Below, one piece after another: positions 9,600-20,146 of a DNA stretch of 64,000 bases (its first letter is position 1; every line of letters begins with the position of its first letter). The notes beneath the pieces are model-generated. The model did no database searches, was not told the origin of the DNA, and saw only the letters and a list, made by a program, of their open reading frames with translations. The DNA comes from Persicaria tinctoria (taxonomy: Eukaryota; Streptophyta; Magnoliopsida; Caryophyllales; Polygonaceae), in contig JBANSL010000002.1 in NCBI GenBank assembly GCA_037127255.1, forward strand, positions 12,878,001 through 12,942,000, given 5' to 3'. Made by a program: the position numbers and the translations under genes.

Positions 9600-12506
9600 T
9601 CTTAAATGGACAACTAAAATGTCGAGCTACCGACCATAACCAAGCGCTTCTTGGGAGGCAACCCAAGGTGAGTAATTTAGATTTGCATTTTTCATTTTTT
9701 TCGTTTAAGTTTTCGATTCCAAGTTTCAAAAAAAAAAAAAAAAAATCGTCAAAAAGGGCCAAAAAGCAAGAGAAATTACAGTAGGGTACTCGGGCAAGAA
9801 GCTCGGCCGAGTCCCTTGGCCAACCCGAGTGGCACACAGCTCTTCAAGAAGAACTCGGGTGAAAAAAATAATTAACTCGGTCGAGGTTTTTTTAACCCCA
9901 CCCGAGCTATAATGTGTCTTAAAAAAAAAAAAAAAAAACGCGTCTTGGGTGCCAGTCTTCTCCTCCCGAGCGAAGTTCTTGCCAGCAGCCATGTCCACCG
10001 GCCGCCAGCAGCCACCAGGCCACACCGTCCAACCCGGCCTCGCTCCCAGCAGCAGCGGCTGCCTCTCTACCGAAGGCACCCGGCAGTCCGTCTGAGCTCT
10101 CACACCCTCCTGCCGACCGCACCCAGTCTCGCCGGTGACACTTCCGCCTACCTCCGACACCGGCCGCGTTCAGCCATCTCCGGCCCCGAGCACATCCACC
10201 AGGCCACGTCGCCGACCACCACCATCTCCGGTCAGTCCCTCCTCTCCTCCATTGAATCTTTTAAGTAAGTTCTAATAAACCCTAATTTTAGGCTTTGTTA
10301 AATTTATGAAATTGGTGAATGGATTGGTTGAATCAGCAACTTGTTGATGAGGAATTTGTGGATGAATTGGATTGATTGAGGTTTGTGAGTTGGATTTGGG
10401 ATTTTTGTGGCTAATTGTTAAATTGCAAATTTGGAAATTATGGAGTCTTAGCATTTGAATTGATCTTGCTTTTTGATATTAAACTTGATAAGAGTTCCTT
10501 GTTGAGTTTATTGATTTTAATTTTGATCAATTCATGCTTAATTGTTATCGATTTGCAAATTGTTGATTTTTGTGGCTTTGTTGCTTGTGTTGAGGCTAGT
10601 TTTTGTGCTTAATTGTGAAATTGCAAATGCAGGGGAATTGAATTTTAGGCATTTGATCGATCTTGCTATTAGATAATAAGCTTAATTTGAGTTTTCTAAT
10701 TAAGTTTATTGAAGGTAGTATTGATCGATTTATGCTTAATTGCCTGACGATTTGCAATATTTTGAGAAAATTGTGGCTATGCTTGATTGTTAATGGGGTG
10801 GATGGACACCATCGATTATTATTGTGAGTTGTCCTTGCCGGGACAACAAATATTTTTTTGTTGGTGTTGCCTTGTCTCTTGTTTGTAAAGATTAAATTGC
10901 GGTGTCTCCTTGAGGCCGAGAAGAGAAAGAATGTTGGCTCACCTTGCTCGATCTTGTGCTTGAATTCATCACCTCCGCTTGTAGATGACTCCGTAAGTGT
11001 TTTCTTCCTTTCTCTTTTATTTTTCACATTGAGGACAATGTGTAAATTAAGTGTGGGGGAGGGATCATTTACATGTTTGCATTTAGGTTGCATTGTATAT
11101 ATTGCTTTCTTGTTTTTGCATTTCATGGTTATTATTCTTAGTCTTGCATATTATAAAAAAAAACGAAAAAAAAACAGAAAAATCATATAAAAAGAAAAAA
11201 AAAATAGCATGCATGACATTTTAGAGTTAAGATCTTTCATATAACCTCATCTGTACCACTTGTCTTCTTAATCTGATTATAAGTCCCATGATATGCTTGA
11301 ATTGTTGATCCTCGTCGAGTTTGTTTGATCTATTGGAGCATGAGATAATGGTTGGATAGAGCATGCATGTATAACTCTTACATTTTAGGTGTCATTGAAA
11401 TCCAACAAAAATTTACCTTGTGAGTTTTTGTTAGCCTTATTAGGACTATGCTGTATGGATGTCCTCTTTGCTTCTTGTGTGTGATACTCTCCAATGTGAC
11501 TACCTCTGAGAATTGAGATTGATATCCATGTCAAGGCCGTATATTTTGATTATTACTTATGATTTTCATATGATTGAGGCAATACTTTGTTAGCCATATC
11601 TTACTCTGTATCTACCCTTACATACTATCCTCTGGTTGAAGCCAAATTTGAGCCTTTTAGCCCATTTTTGTTAGCCCCACAAAATGTCTTTTAGCCGATT
11701 ATAGCCTTACCCTATCCGGGAATTAGGGAGAAGATTGGTGAAAATGTGTATTAGTGGAGTGTTTTGATCATTTGAAAGTTATGTATGGGTGATTTATTCT
11801 TTTTGAGCTTCATATGGATGATTATTGTGCTTAACAGTCGGGGCCTAAGGAGGATAAAATTCACTTAGGAGTAAAAGTCGAGGAAAAATCATAAAAGAAA
11901 AAAAAATCAAGAAAAAAGAAGAAGAAAAATCATTGAAAAATCAAGAGAGAAAAGAATTAACAAAGAGTGAGTTGGTTAACAAGAGGTGTGCTTAAGTTTT
12001 TATTTGTGGATGGAGTTAAAGTTTGAATTCTTTTGGTTGAAGAAATGTTTGGTTGTGAGTGTTTTTCCGGTTGTAGTTGAGATCTCTTTTTCCCGGATTT
12101 TTAGCACCACAAAGCCTAAATCTTTCTCTACCTTGATTTTCTTACCGAGCCCCACTACAATCCTTGCAAGACCTCATGATGATTATTGCTTGTAATGTCA
12201 CTCACGGTGGACATTTTGATGTGGATTTCAATTTTCATTGAGCTTAGTTGCATTGGATTGAATTTGAGCGGAATTGACTTAGCCTAAACACAAGAGTGAG
12301 AGTGAAATACTTTATATACCCGGTGAGGTTGGATTGAAATGTGCCTAAGCTTTTGAGTTGTCCAAATACATGTGATGATGTTGATTATTGTCTTGTGTCT
12401 CCTACTTGATTTTGGATTTAATCGTTGACAAGGTGAATACATGAAGAGTGTGTATGTGGGATGTTTGATTGGATTGGTTTTGTTTTCTTGAGGACAAGAA
12501 AGGTTT
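9600..12506 (+). other. Noncoding interior of the LTR retrotransposon
   Basis: It begins with GGGAGGCAACCCAAG (9654-9668), a motif common just after the coding region of Athila/Tat elements. It contains two A-tracts (9728-9745, 9921-9938), a GC-rich island at 9950-10240 with no conserved protein, and two diverged copies of a ~200-bp segment (about 10403-10570 and 10605-10785). A further stretch at 11024-11060 (GAGGACAATG...GTGTGGGGGAGGG) resembles the pre-LTR polypurine region. No pol domain is present. Confidence 0.7.
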
Positions 12507-12521
12507 AAGTGTGGGGGAGTT
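12507..12521 (+). other. Polypurine tract of the LTR retrotransposon
   Basis: AAGTGTGGGGGAG lies directly before the 3' LTR, where the primer for plus-strand DNA is made. The upstream GAGGACAAGAAAGG is a motif commonly seen at this place in Athila-like elements. Confidence 0.85.
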
Positions 12522-14000
12522 TGATAAGACATATTTAAGTAGTGTTAATATAGGCATTTAGATGTGTTTAGGTAGGGTAAAATGCATGAGTTTAAAGTAG
12601 TTTTCATGTTTTCATTATTTTTCAATTAGAGTCGGAATCTACAAGTTTTGTGCATGATTTCAGGTGATTGCAAAGAGGTGAAGCTAAGCTCGAGCCAATG
12701 CTCAAAGATTGGACGAAAATAGAAGAGAACGAGAGCCGAAGAGAGGAGCTAAACATACAATTGATTGGAGCTGTCCAGGTTGGCGACGCTGCACTAAAAC
12801 GAGTCGTTTGAAGGCTGTAGTTATCGGATCGGGGCGTACTTATACTTGTTGGAAAGAGGATTCGAAGACCTACAACTTTTGTGTTTACGACTTTTCCAAA
12901 TTCAGCCTTGAAAACAGAGAAAACGGGACGTCAATATGGCTGCTGTAAGAAACTCGGGTGGAGCAAGTAGAACTCGGCCGAGTTATATGGTGGCGAGCCC
13001 GAGTTTTGTGTCGATTGCAAGAGAGAGCCGTTACACAGAAGGATGCTAATTTTCTTTTAATTATTAATTTAATTTGGAACAAAAGTGGGGAGATGAAACG
13101 TTGTTTTTCTGAAAAGAAGAAGGTAAGCTTTTGTTTTTAGTCAGGAGCATGGAACGAACAGGTTTGGTACGAGGAACCATGGGAGACTTTTGTTTTTATT
13201 TCTTTTCAACAATAAACAACTAAATTCCTTTGCTTGGGGAGATTAATCGAAGCTTCAGGTTTGCAATTTCATTGTGAGATTTCTAATTCTTTATACTCCT
13301 CTCTGAATATTATTGATTCTCTGCGCTGATTGTTTAGGGTTTTCGTGAATTTCCGTTAGTCTGATCAACTGATGCCTTTTCATGATAATCTATAGCTAGA
13401 TATAGGTAATTTCTGGTTGAATTATCTATATTCTTGAGTAGCAAAATATAAATCTCTGAAACTGGTTGATTTAGGGATTTGTATAAAGAATTGATTTGCA
13501 ATTGATGCAATAACTGGTTGTGCGCGTCGATTTTCTTTGTTGATTTCCTTTAAGCTTAATCGATTATTGAATTGAATCTTGATAGTTTCAGGGTTATTTG
13601 ATAATTAGGGTTTTCAGGGTCTGGTTGTCCTGTTAACTAGATTCGATAAGGAATTGGATTCAAAAGACATAGTCTTTCCACAACAAAGTGTTTAAGAGGA
13701 AGTTATCTATTCGATTTCGATGATCAATGAACAAACCTGATTGCTGAGATTGATTGACCTAAGTTATTTATCTCATATTTGTTGAATCAATTTGTTTAGT
13801 TTGATTCCTTTTGCTTTTTACTTAGTTAGACTGAATCATCATAATCCCCCCTCTTTGTTTCTTTAGTTCTTATTTAGCACACTTGACTTGCATACAAATC
13901 ATTGACTCTCTGTGGGATCGACCCGTACTTGCCAAACTACATTAGTTAGGCCAGTCGGTTATATTTGATAGGATTTAAGGCGACTGAAAATCCTTTGTCA
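12522..14000 (+). repeat. 3' LTR
   Basis: 1479 bp, same termini and length as the 5' LTR. It is followed immediately by the CATAC target duplication. Confidence 0.95.
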
Positions 14001-14005
14001 CATAC

Positions 14006-17000
14006 CTGGCACTAACCCTTGTACCTTTTACACAATTTACAAATTACATTAAAGCGACTCATGCCAGGAGCAGCTTTTTCTTATTTGCTTCCAAAGAATT
14101 TGGTGGGAAGGGTCAAACAGACAAAGAGACTCACACTCTGTACTATAGAAATTGCATTGGCTAAACACAATATTCACTAGTCTTAATTGATTAGTGAACT
14201 TCTAGAGTCTCATGAACCACCTACTTCGCACTCATGTTTTTCTAAGGAATATAAAATGTATGAGATAGACTTACTTTATTCACAATCTGAAGCAGAATCT
14301 TGTGTATTTCTTTGTTGCTGGCGACGCAAAGCCTTCCCTTGATGTCCTATTGAAGGAGTTGCTGATAAAACTTTGGGAAAATATTTAGCAAGTACCTTCA
14401 AGAAACAAGTTTCTAACTGTTCGAAAATCAGACTAAAATATAAGCACTTTAGCTAGGCTGGAAAATATGGGATGGATCCTTGGTAAAAAAAGGCAGAAGT
14501 AATTGGATGACTTCTGAATGCTGAAATGGATGCTTCAACCATTATGGTTGTTTAATGATAGATGTTGAAACAAACATTATAAGTTTCCCAGTGTCTAAAG
14601 CAAACAGTGTACAACAGGAGTTAAGAAGAGCAATAAAAAAAAGTGATTGAATTTCATTTTAAGTGGAGTTGTCTCCCGTAGAGAAACTTACTTTCATTAA
14701 TCAAGAGTCAAGAATCACCACACAAGCCACATTTTAGATACTAGGATGGTGAAGCGCGCTTCGCGCGCGACATATGTAAAAGCAATGGTTGGTCGCCTGA
14801 AATAAGTAATGATATCTAAGAGGCTCTTTATAACTTGCAAAGCCAAAGCATGGTATACAAACCAAAAGTACCATGATCCAATCCATCAACAACATAAATA
14901 TTACCATGCAATAGAGTACAACTAATGGATTTCTCCTAGAAGACAAATATGTGAGATTTCATACCGTTCAACATAACACAATTCTAAAAGAGGAAAATGA
15001 TTCATATTCCTCATTCATTTGAGTAATTTTGTACATTTTATCAGGGTAATGGTTGTCCTTACCTTGGGACTCTTGACTATTGAAGAACTTAATAACTTAA
15101 TGGTGGTTGTTGGGACTCTTGTTGAAAATTGTGAAAGTAGGGTTGGATTCTTGAACGAACTTGTCAAGAGCAACCGCATGGAAATCCTGCAATCAAAGAA
15201 GGCAATTCTTATATAACAAAAGGCAACAAGTTTCAGGGAAAATAAGCCCAGCTGAACGTTTATGATGGGTAAGCACTAAATAGACATGTTGAAATATGAC
15301 ACGGCCCAACCTGATCTGTGAATTTTAAGGTTAAGATTAGCCCACAAAAATAGATCAAAACTTGAAATCTCAGTATCAAATAACCTGTACCATAAATGAT
15401 ATTCATTTATAATGGTCAAAACTTGAAATCTCAGTAGATGTGTATTGAGAGGAAAACCTCCCTCGGCCACCCTTGGCCCCTCGTCCTTGATTGCCTTGCT
15501 TTCGTCTAGAACTCTCTAACATTTGGACATTAACATTCTGCCAATAAACAATATCAATAGTTCTTAGTAAGAACAGCAACTCACGAGAGCTTTAGACAAT
15601 ATACACTTGAAAATATATCAAGTTGGAATTTTACAAACTAAGTACAATGCAGTGAGATGAAAGAATTATCAAATTAAATTCCCATCATGAAGCTCGTACC
15701 AGGTAAAACCTTATTTCTTCTTACATGAATTGCTGAAAACATTAGACTAAGAACTCTACCACCCTTAGGGATCGAACACAAAACATATTAATTTTTTTAT
15801 GCTGAAACCTTCCGAGATAACTTACAAAATGCACACTCAATCTACAGATACCACCAAGATAACTAACTACTTGATGCATGATCCCCACTTTCTTTCTCAC
15901 TCACAATCACTCTTTGCCCCTTAGATGATTAATTTTCCTAACATAAGGATTCTTGCATGGGATTCTTGATGCACCCAATCTTCTGAAATCTCAATGACAT
16001 AAAGGTAAAATAATTTCTCTTTAAAAGAAAAATATAAGTTTGTTTTGAAAGCTGACTAAAAAAATCCATTTTTCTCAAATGATATTGAAAGAAAACTTGT
16101 AAGCTATTTCATTGCTTGATCTGCATCAAGATTCAGCTACAAGCATATAATTCCTAGGGGAAAACTGTAACTACAACACCATGAAATAAAAGCACGTATT
16201 TTTCCAACTACTTCGTTGCAAATAAAAGTGGATATTTTCTCAATCAGGCAAGCAAAGTACTTCGCTAATAATTAAATAAACGAGTCAACATTAAAATAAT
16301 TCACTTTTAGAAATACACATCAGAAAATAAACAATAAGAACTCGGTAAACGAGTCAACATGCTTCAAAATAACTTAGTAAACCTTAGTTATCCTAGTGTC
16401 AGGCTTGTTCTATAAAACCAATAGCACTTACTTAAATCAATGATGGTCATAGATTACTAAACTAAATAAATGATAGGTGAATCAAGCAAAGACAATGCCC
16501 AACAAAGAACCACAAAAAAGTAGTAGAAACAAAGAGCAACATAAACATCTATGTTAGCTACTATCATGCCACTCTACACATAAACATCTATGTTAGGGAA
16601 CATAGAGAAGAAAACAAATTTTTCTCTATTGCTCAAGTTTATATCTTAACAGAATCACAACAAAGTAGAAACATGACTGCATTTCTAGCAATGAATCATT
16701 AACACTATAAGAAAAACAAATATGTAATTGGTATTCTTCTTTAAATTAAATGTGTGTTTACCTTCTATCCACAACAATGGTATGAAGAGCAATACAATTC
16801 TAGATGATATAGGTTCTTCATAAAACAAAGAAGACAAAGCATTCATGTTTCACATCATTCAGGATAAAAACAGGTCAAAATAAAATACCAAGATCAATAA
16901 CTCAATGTATATATACATGCCATTCATAGCCTGGTCTGTAGCTGATGCAATGGCAAGAAGAAAAAAAGGTTAGATATTTTACATACTGTACCGACTAGCA

Positions 17001-17460
17001 ATCAACACTTAAAATTCAGCCATAGGAAGGATTAAGGTGGTCACCAATCAACACTTAAAATTAAAAATGCTTGTTTCAACTAGCAAATTACACAAAGGCA
17101 CAAGCAAATCCAAAAAATTTAGAAATCCAAGCAATACAATAGCCAGATCCAGTCATGCAAACCACTCATGTGGCCAAATGATGAGCAAAAAACTAAAACT
17201 TCACAATTAAAATCAAACTACCAAATCAAACGAAACAACCAAATCAGAAGCATCATCAAGGAAAACGAAGGCCAGATCTGAAAAATAAGAGACTTGAAGT
17301 GTAAAAGGAAACAATACCCCATTGTCAGTACTATCGTTGCAAATTCGACCGAGTTTTTGAGCTTGTAAGATCCGGCCACCATGCCACTCCTTGAGAAATG
17401 AAAGGATGAAAAATCGAATACCGCCGGTTTGATTTCCACCAGTATTTGGCTTGAATCGCT
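14006..17460. other. Decayed intergenic DNA with exon-like fragments
   Basis: No intact gene. On the minus strand there are three exon-like pieces flanked by plausible splice sites. One is at about 15197-15060 (protein disulfide isomerase, listed separately). One is at about 15540-15425 (Arg/Gly-rich, RGAKGGRGRFSS, perhaps from a GBF-interacting-protein-1-like gene). One is at about 14391-14283 (VLAKYFPKVLSATPS..., origin not recognised). A short palindrome GAAGCGCGCTTC lies near 14753. The rest is AT-rich and stop-dense. It may be a relic of a gene-capturing transposon cut by the LTR element. Confidence 0.45.
15060..15197 (-). pseudogene. Protein disulfide isomerase exon fragment
   Basis: Read on the minus strand from an acceptor site at ~15197, the translation DFHAVALDKFVQESNPT, then TIFNKSPNNH, then (after a stop/frameshift) VIKFFNS follows the central thioredoxin-like (b') region of plant PDI. 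A GT donor follows at about 15061. Neighbouring exons with the CGHC active sites are absent. It is a one-exon remnant with a disrupted frame, so it cannot make PDI. Confidence 0.5.
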
Positions 17461-17625
17461 TAAGTGTCCTTGTGGTCTATGGTGTAAAAAGATATATGGT
17501 CTATGGTGTAAAAAGGATGAAAAATCGAATACCGCCGGTTTGATTTACTCTTAATAATTACACGATGACAATTGTCACTGCTACTTTAACCTTGTGGTCT
17601 ATGGTGTAAAAAGATATATGGGTTG
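17405..17625. repeat. Interleaved short direct repeats
   Basis: GGATGAAAAATCGAATACCG with its following bases occurs at 17405 and 17514. GGTCTATGGTGTAAAAAG occurs at about 17475, 17498 and 17596. The pattern suggests a small local duplication. Confidence 0.75.
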
Positions 17626-17915
17626 TACAGTTTTTTTTTAAACTTCTTTTATGTCATTTGCTTGATATATTTTCCTTTTTGTCATTTGCTTTTGTATTTT
17701 GCTTCTGTTTGTATATGATGCTTAGTCTATCTAACAGATAGTATAATCTCTCGATTTCTCTAGACGTGTCTAAAGAATCAAATTTCTTTCATGATTTAAA
17801 AAAAAATGTTAACGAGTTGTGCGTTGAATTTTATTTTGATTGTTTTTATTACAAATATCTGGTTTCAAATTATTAAAATGGTTGAAAATAATAAATTTTT
17901 GGCGATCGTCTCTTA
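17626..17915. other. AT-rich spacer
   Basis: T-rich sequence with no ORF or recognised repeat. Confidence 0.6.
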
Positions 17916-17918
17916 AAT

Positions 17919-18300
17919 TTAAGTATCCTTACATCCATTTTGATAAATTTCGGCAAAGGAGAACAACCGTTGGCTCTTGAGGTAGGGTTTTACACGGAGA
18001 CTCCATAAGGGGTAGTTTGTGTGAGTGAGTTTGAGGATAATAAAATTTGAAAAGGCATGGAGATAAGGGTTTGGCACCGGAAAGACACCTAGGAAAGGTG
18101 GTGAGGTAGTGATAGGAGGCGAACCTTCCATGGTGGTTTTGAGGGGGAAAATAGGAGACGTTGGTCTTCACTTTCAGAGTGGCTTTGATACCATAATGGG
18201 ATATTGCATTAGTAACCATTTTGGAATGGCTCACCGGAAAGGACTTGTGGGTAAAATCCATGGGTCCTCGGTTCGAACCCCGAAATGACCGCTCTTTATT
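17919..18300 (-). mobile_element. Ty1/copia 5' fragment: LTR end, primer site and gag start
   Basis: On the minus strand a TGGTATCAAAGCC primer site (near 18180-18195, one base from the initiator-tRNA-Met type TGGTATCAGAGCC) is followed by an ATG at 18131. A 70-codon frame follows whose KLTHTNYPLWSLRVKPYL matches the N-terminal gag region of plant copia elements. The frame stops at about 17919. The remaining polyprotein is absent. DNA upstream (18200-18300) should be LTR and includes a GGTTCGAACC stretch shared with two other loci. Confidence 0.6.
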
Positions 18301-18315
18301 TACCTATTCAAGGAT
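18235..18315 (+). repeat. Dispersed repeat with box-B-like core, copy 1
   Basis: The block CGGTTCGAACCCCGAAATG followed by ACCGCTCTTTATTTAC also occurs at 42365-42425 (+) and 36965-37030 (-). The GGTTCGAACC core matches a pol III box B. It could be a tRNA-derived SINE tail or the outer part of a copia LTR. Confidence 0.6.
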
Positions 18316-18344
18316 ATTCCATTAGCTAGTAGAGAGAATTTGTG

Positions 18345-18560
18345 TGGAATTATGCTTGCTTTTCATTCATTAGCTAGTAGAGGCACAAGGGTTCAAATCC
18401 CACTAGAAGCAATTTGTGCTTGAGTGGCCGGGTACTCATGCCTTGGTTAGCCTGTCTTGCGGCTTGCCGCTTGGCTTACCCGACTCGAGTGATTTGCAGG
18501 CTAGTACTCAGCCCGTGGATGACTAGTTGATAACCTCGGAATCTCCACGTCATGAAAAAA
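18345..18560 (+). repeat. Possible tRNA-derived SINE-like repeat
   Basis: The stretch has a TTAGCTAGTAGAGGC box-A-like part, an AAGGGTTCAAATCCCAC box-B-like part about 15 bp later, and ends in an A-rich run (18555-18563). The promoter layout suggests a SINE, but no second copy is in this window. 18560-18916 beyond it has no recognised gene. Confidence 0.35.
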
Positions 18561-18916
18561 AATTTGTTTGAGTTACATACACAGCGGCATTGTGGAACCC
18601 TAGAACTCTATGACATCAGTGTGGTGACATCACCTATACATCATGGTAAGCCAAGACACATAGAAACCAATAGCACATCACCTATATACCAAACTATATA
18701 TTCTTTTTTTCCTTGTACGTTCCATTTATATGCGCGCTCTAAATTTTTATTTTTATTTTTAAAAATATGTTTACATTCTCTAATTTATTCGAAGTAGCAT
18801 ACAAGTAGTTAAAATTATAATTAATATATCTATATTATCAACTTTAAATCAATAAACTTTAATAAACCCAAGACTAATGCATGCATACAGGACTCGCACT
18901 ATTCATCACATGGAAC

Positions 18917-19337
18917 CAGAGGCGGATCCTCTTTAGGGCTGGTGGTGGCAGTCGCCCTCTCAATCGAAAATAAAATTTAACATATATATTTCTCTTGTCG
19001 ATAGTTTCGATTTGATATATTATATGCTCAAATCCGATATCTGAGCAAAACGTTATAAGCGTTTCAAATTTCAGCACTAAATTACAATATTTCATACATC
19101 ATTTACCAAACCGATATATTTTTATTATAATTACTTCGAGAACTTCAAATTAGGATGTTAAATTGAAATATTTGAAAACCATGAAATAAACCAGGCAAGA
19201 TTTATGTTTTTATTCTAGTTACACATTCATAATATTAATGATTTTTCTAAAAAGAAAAGTTAGGGTTTAATTTACATACAGTACTTTTTATCGTAATTTT
19301 TCGCCCTCTTAATCAATAATTTCAGGATCCGCCACTG
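18917..19337. mobile_element. hAT-like miniature element (421 bp)
   Basis: The ends CAGAGGCGGATCC and GGATCCGCCACTG are inverted repeats of the CAG(A/T)GGCGGA type, typical of plant Tip100-like hAT elements. A clear 8-bp target duplication is not seen, so the flanks have decayed. No ORF inside. Confidence 0.6.
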
Positions 19338-19528
19338 CACAACAATGGAAGGAAGTCAAGCCACCCGTGATTCCGTGAATTTGCAAAAGAGCAAGCAATT
19401 TTATTTTATTTTATTTTTGGAGAAAAAAGAGCAAATATTTTAAAACTATTTGAAATAGAAAAAAAATCCTGACCACGAAAGATGTGATAGGAGACGGCAA
19501 TAGTCGAAGCCGCAAAAGTGCGGATGCT

Positions 19529-19676
19529 ACGTGTCAAAAAGGTAGCGGTCACGATGCTTGTCACCCACGCGCGCGAGTGGGAAAGCGTTTGCCTCACCCC
19601 GTTGAACGTGCGCCACAAGTTCACCCCTCTGGAAAAAATAATTACTAAAAAAAATAAAATATAAATCTGACGTGGC
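19529..19676 (+). promoter_or_regulatory. Upstream region of the REVEILLE-like gene with two ACGTG motifs
   Basis: ACGTGTC (19529-19535) and ACGTGGC (19670-19676) match ABRE/G-box-like sites bound by bZIP and bHLH factors. They lie about 0.5-0.6 kb before the ATG, close to the start of a CT-rich probable 5' UTR (19690-19830). Function is inferred from position and sequence only. Confidence 0.4.
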
Positions 19677-20146
19677 GGCCCCTCCTTTGTGCCTTTTCAT
19701 CGTCTCCCATTTTCCTCTTCCCCAACTCATCTCCGTAGACCTAGCCCAGCTCATCTCTCCTCGCCTTCTCTCTCTCTTCCTCCTCCCGATTTTCCATCTC
19801 ATCTGTATCGGATTGGGAGCTCGAAATCGCTCACTTCGTCGTCTTCTTTCTCTTCTGCGAATTTGCTCTTTGGCTTCCGGTTGATGCATGTGTGCTATTT
19901 GAGCAGAAACTGGCTTTTTGGGAGCTGAAGGTCGATTGATTTTGCTGTTTCTGTGGAAGTTTGTTTTTTATTTGATCGGCGAGCTTGAAAAGAGCGGAGC
20001 TCGTATCTGGTGTTGAAGCTGTGGACCGATTGAGGTTTTCTGGAGAAGTTTCTGTTTGTTCGTGAATTGAAGATCTAGAGAGATCCGAGCTTGAAGCAGG
20101 TTGGGACGGTGGCTTAGTCGACGGATTTCTGAGGTTTCATTTGGCT

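Larger units (their letters stand above)
6906..14000 (+). mobile_element. Complete young non-autonomous LTR retrotransposon (7095 bp)
   Basis: Both LTRs start TGATAAGACA and end CCTTTGTCA, and each is 1479 bp (6906-8384 and 12522-14000). The insertion is bounded by a 5-bp target duplication CATAC at 6901-6905 and 14001-14005. A primer binding site follows the 5' LTR after four bases, and a polypurine tract precedes the 3' LTR. By-eye comparison of the LTRs shows one difference (C at 7262, T at 12878), so insertion is recent. The interior (8385-12521) has one 361-codon ORF and otherwise noncoding DNA. No protease, reverse transcriptase, RNase H or integrase is present. This is a LARD-like element that must use enzymes from another copy. 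The tRNA-Asp type primer site and the GGGAGGCAACCCAAG motif after the ORF point to the Ty3/gypsy Athila/Tat lineage (inference). Confidence 0.95.

Noticed and set aside
9726..10268. Open frames of 118 and 144 codons around the GC-rich island in the LTR element
   Set aside because: They run through A-tracts (poly-Lys or poly-Phe) and show no domain; likely chance.
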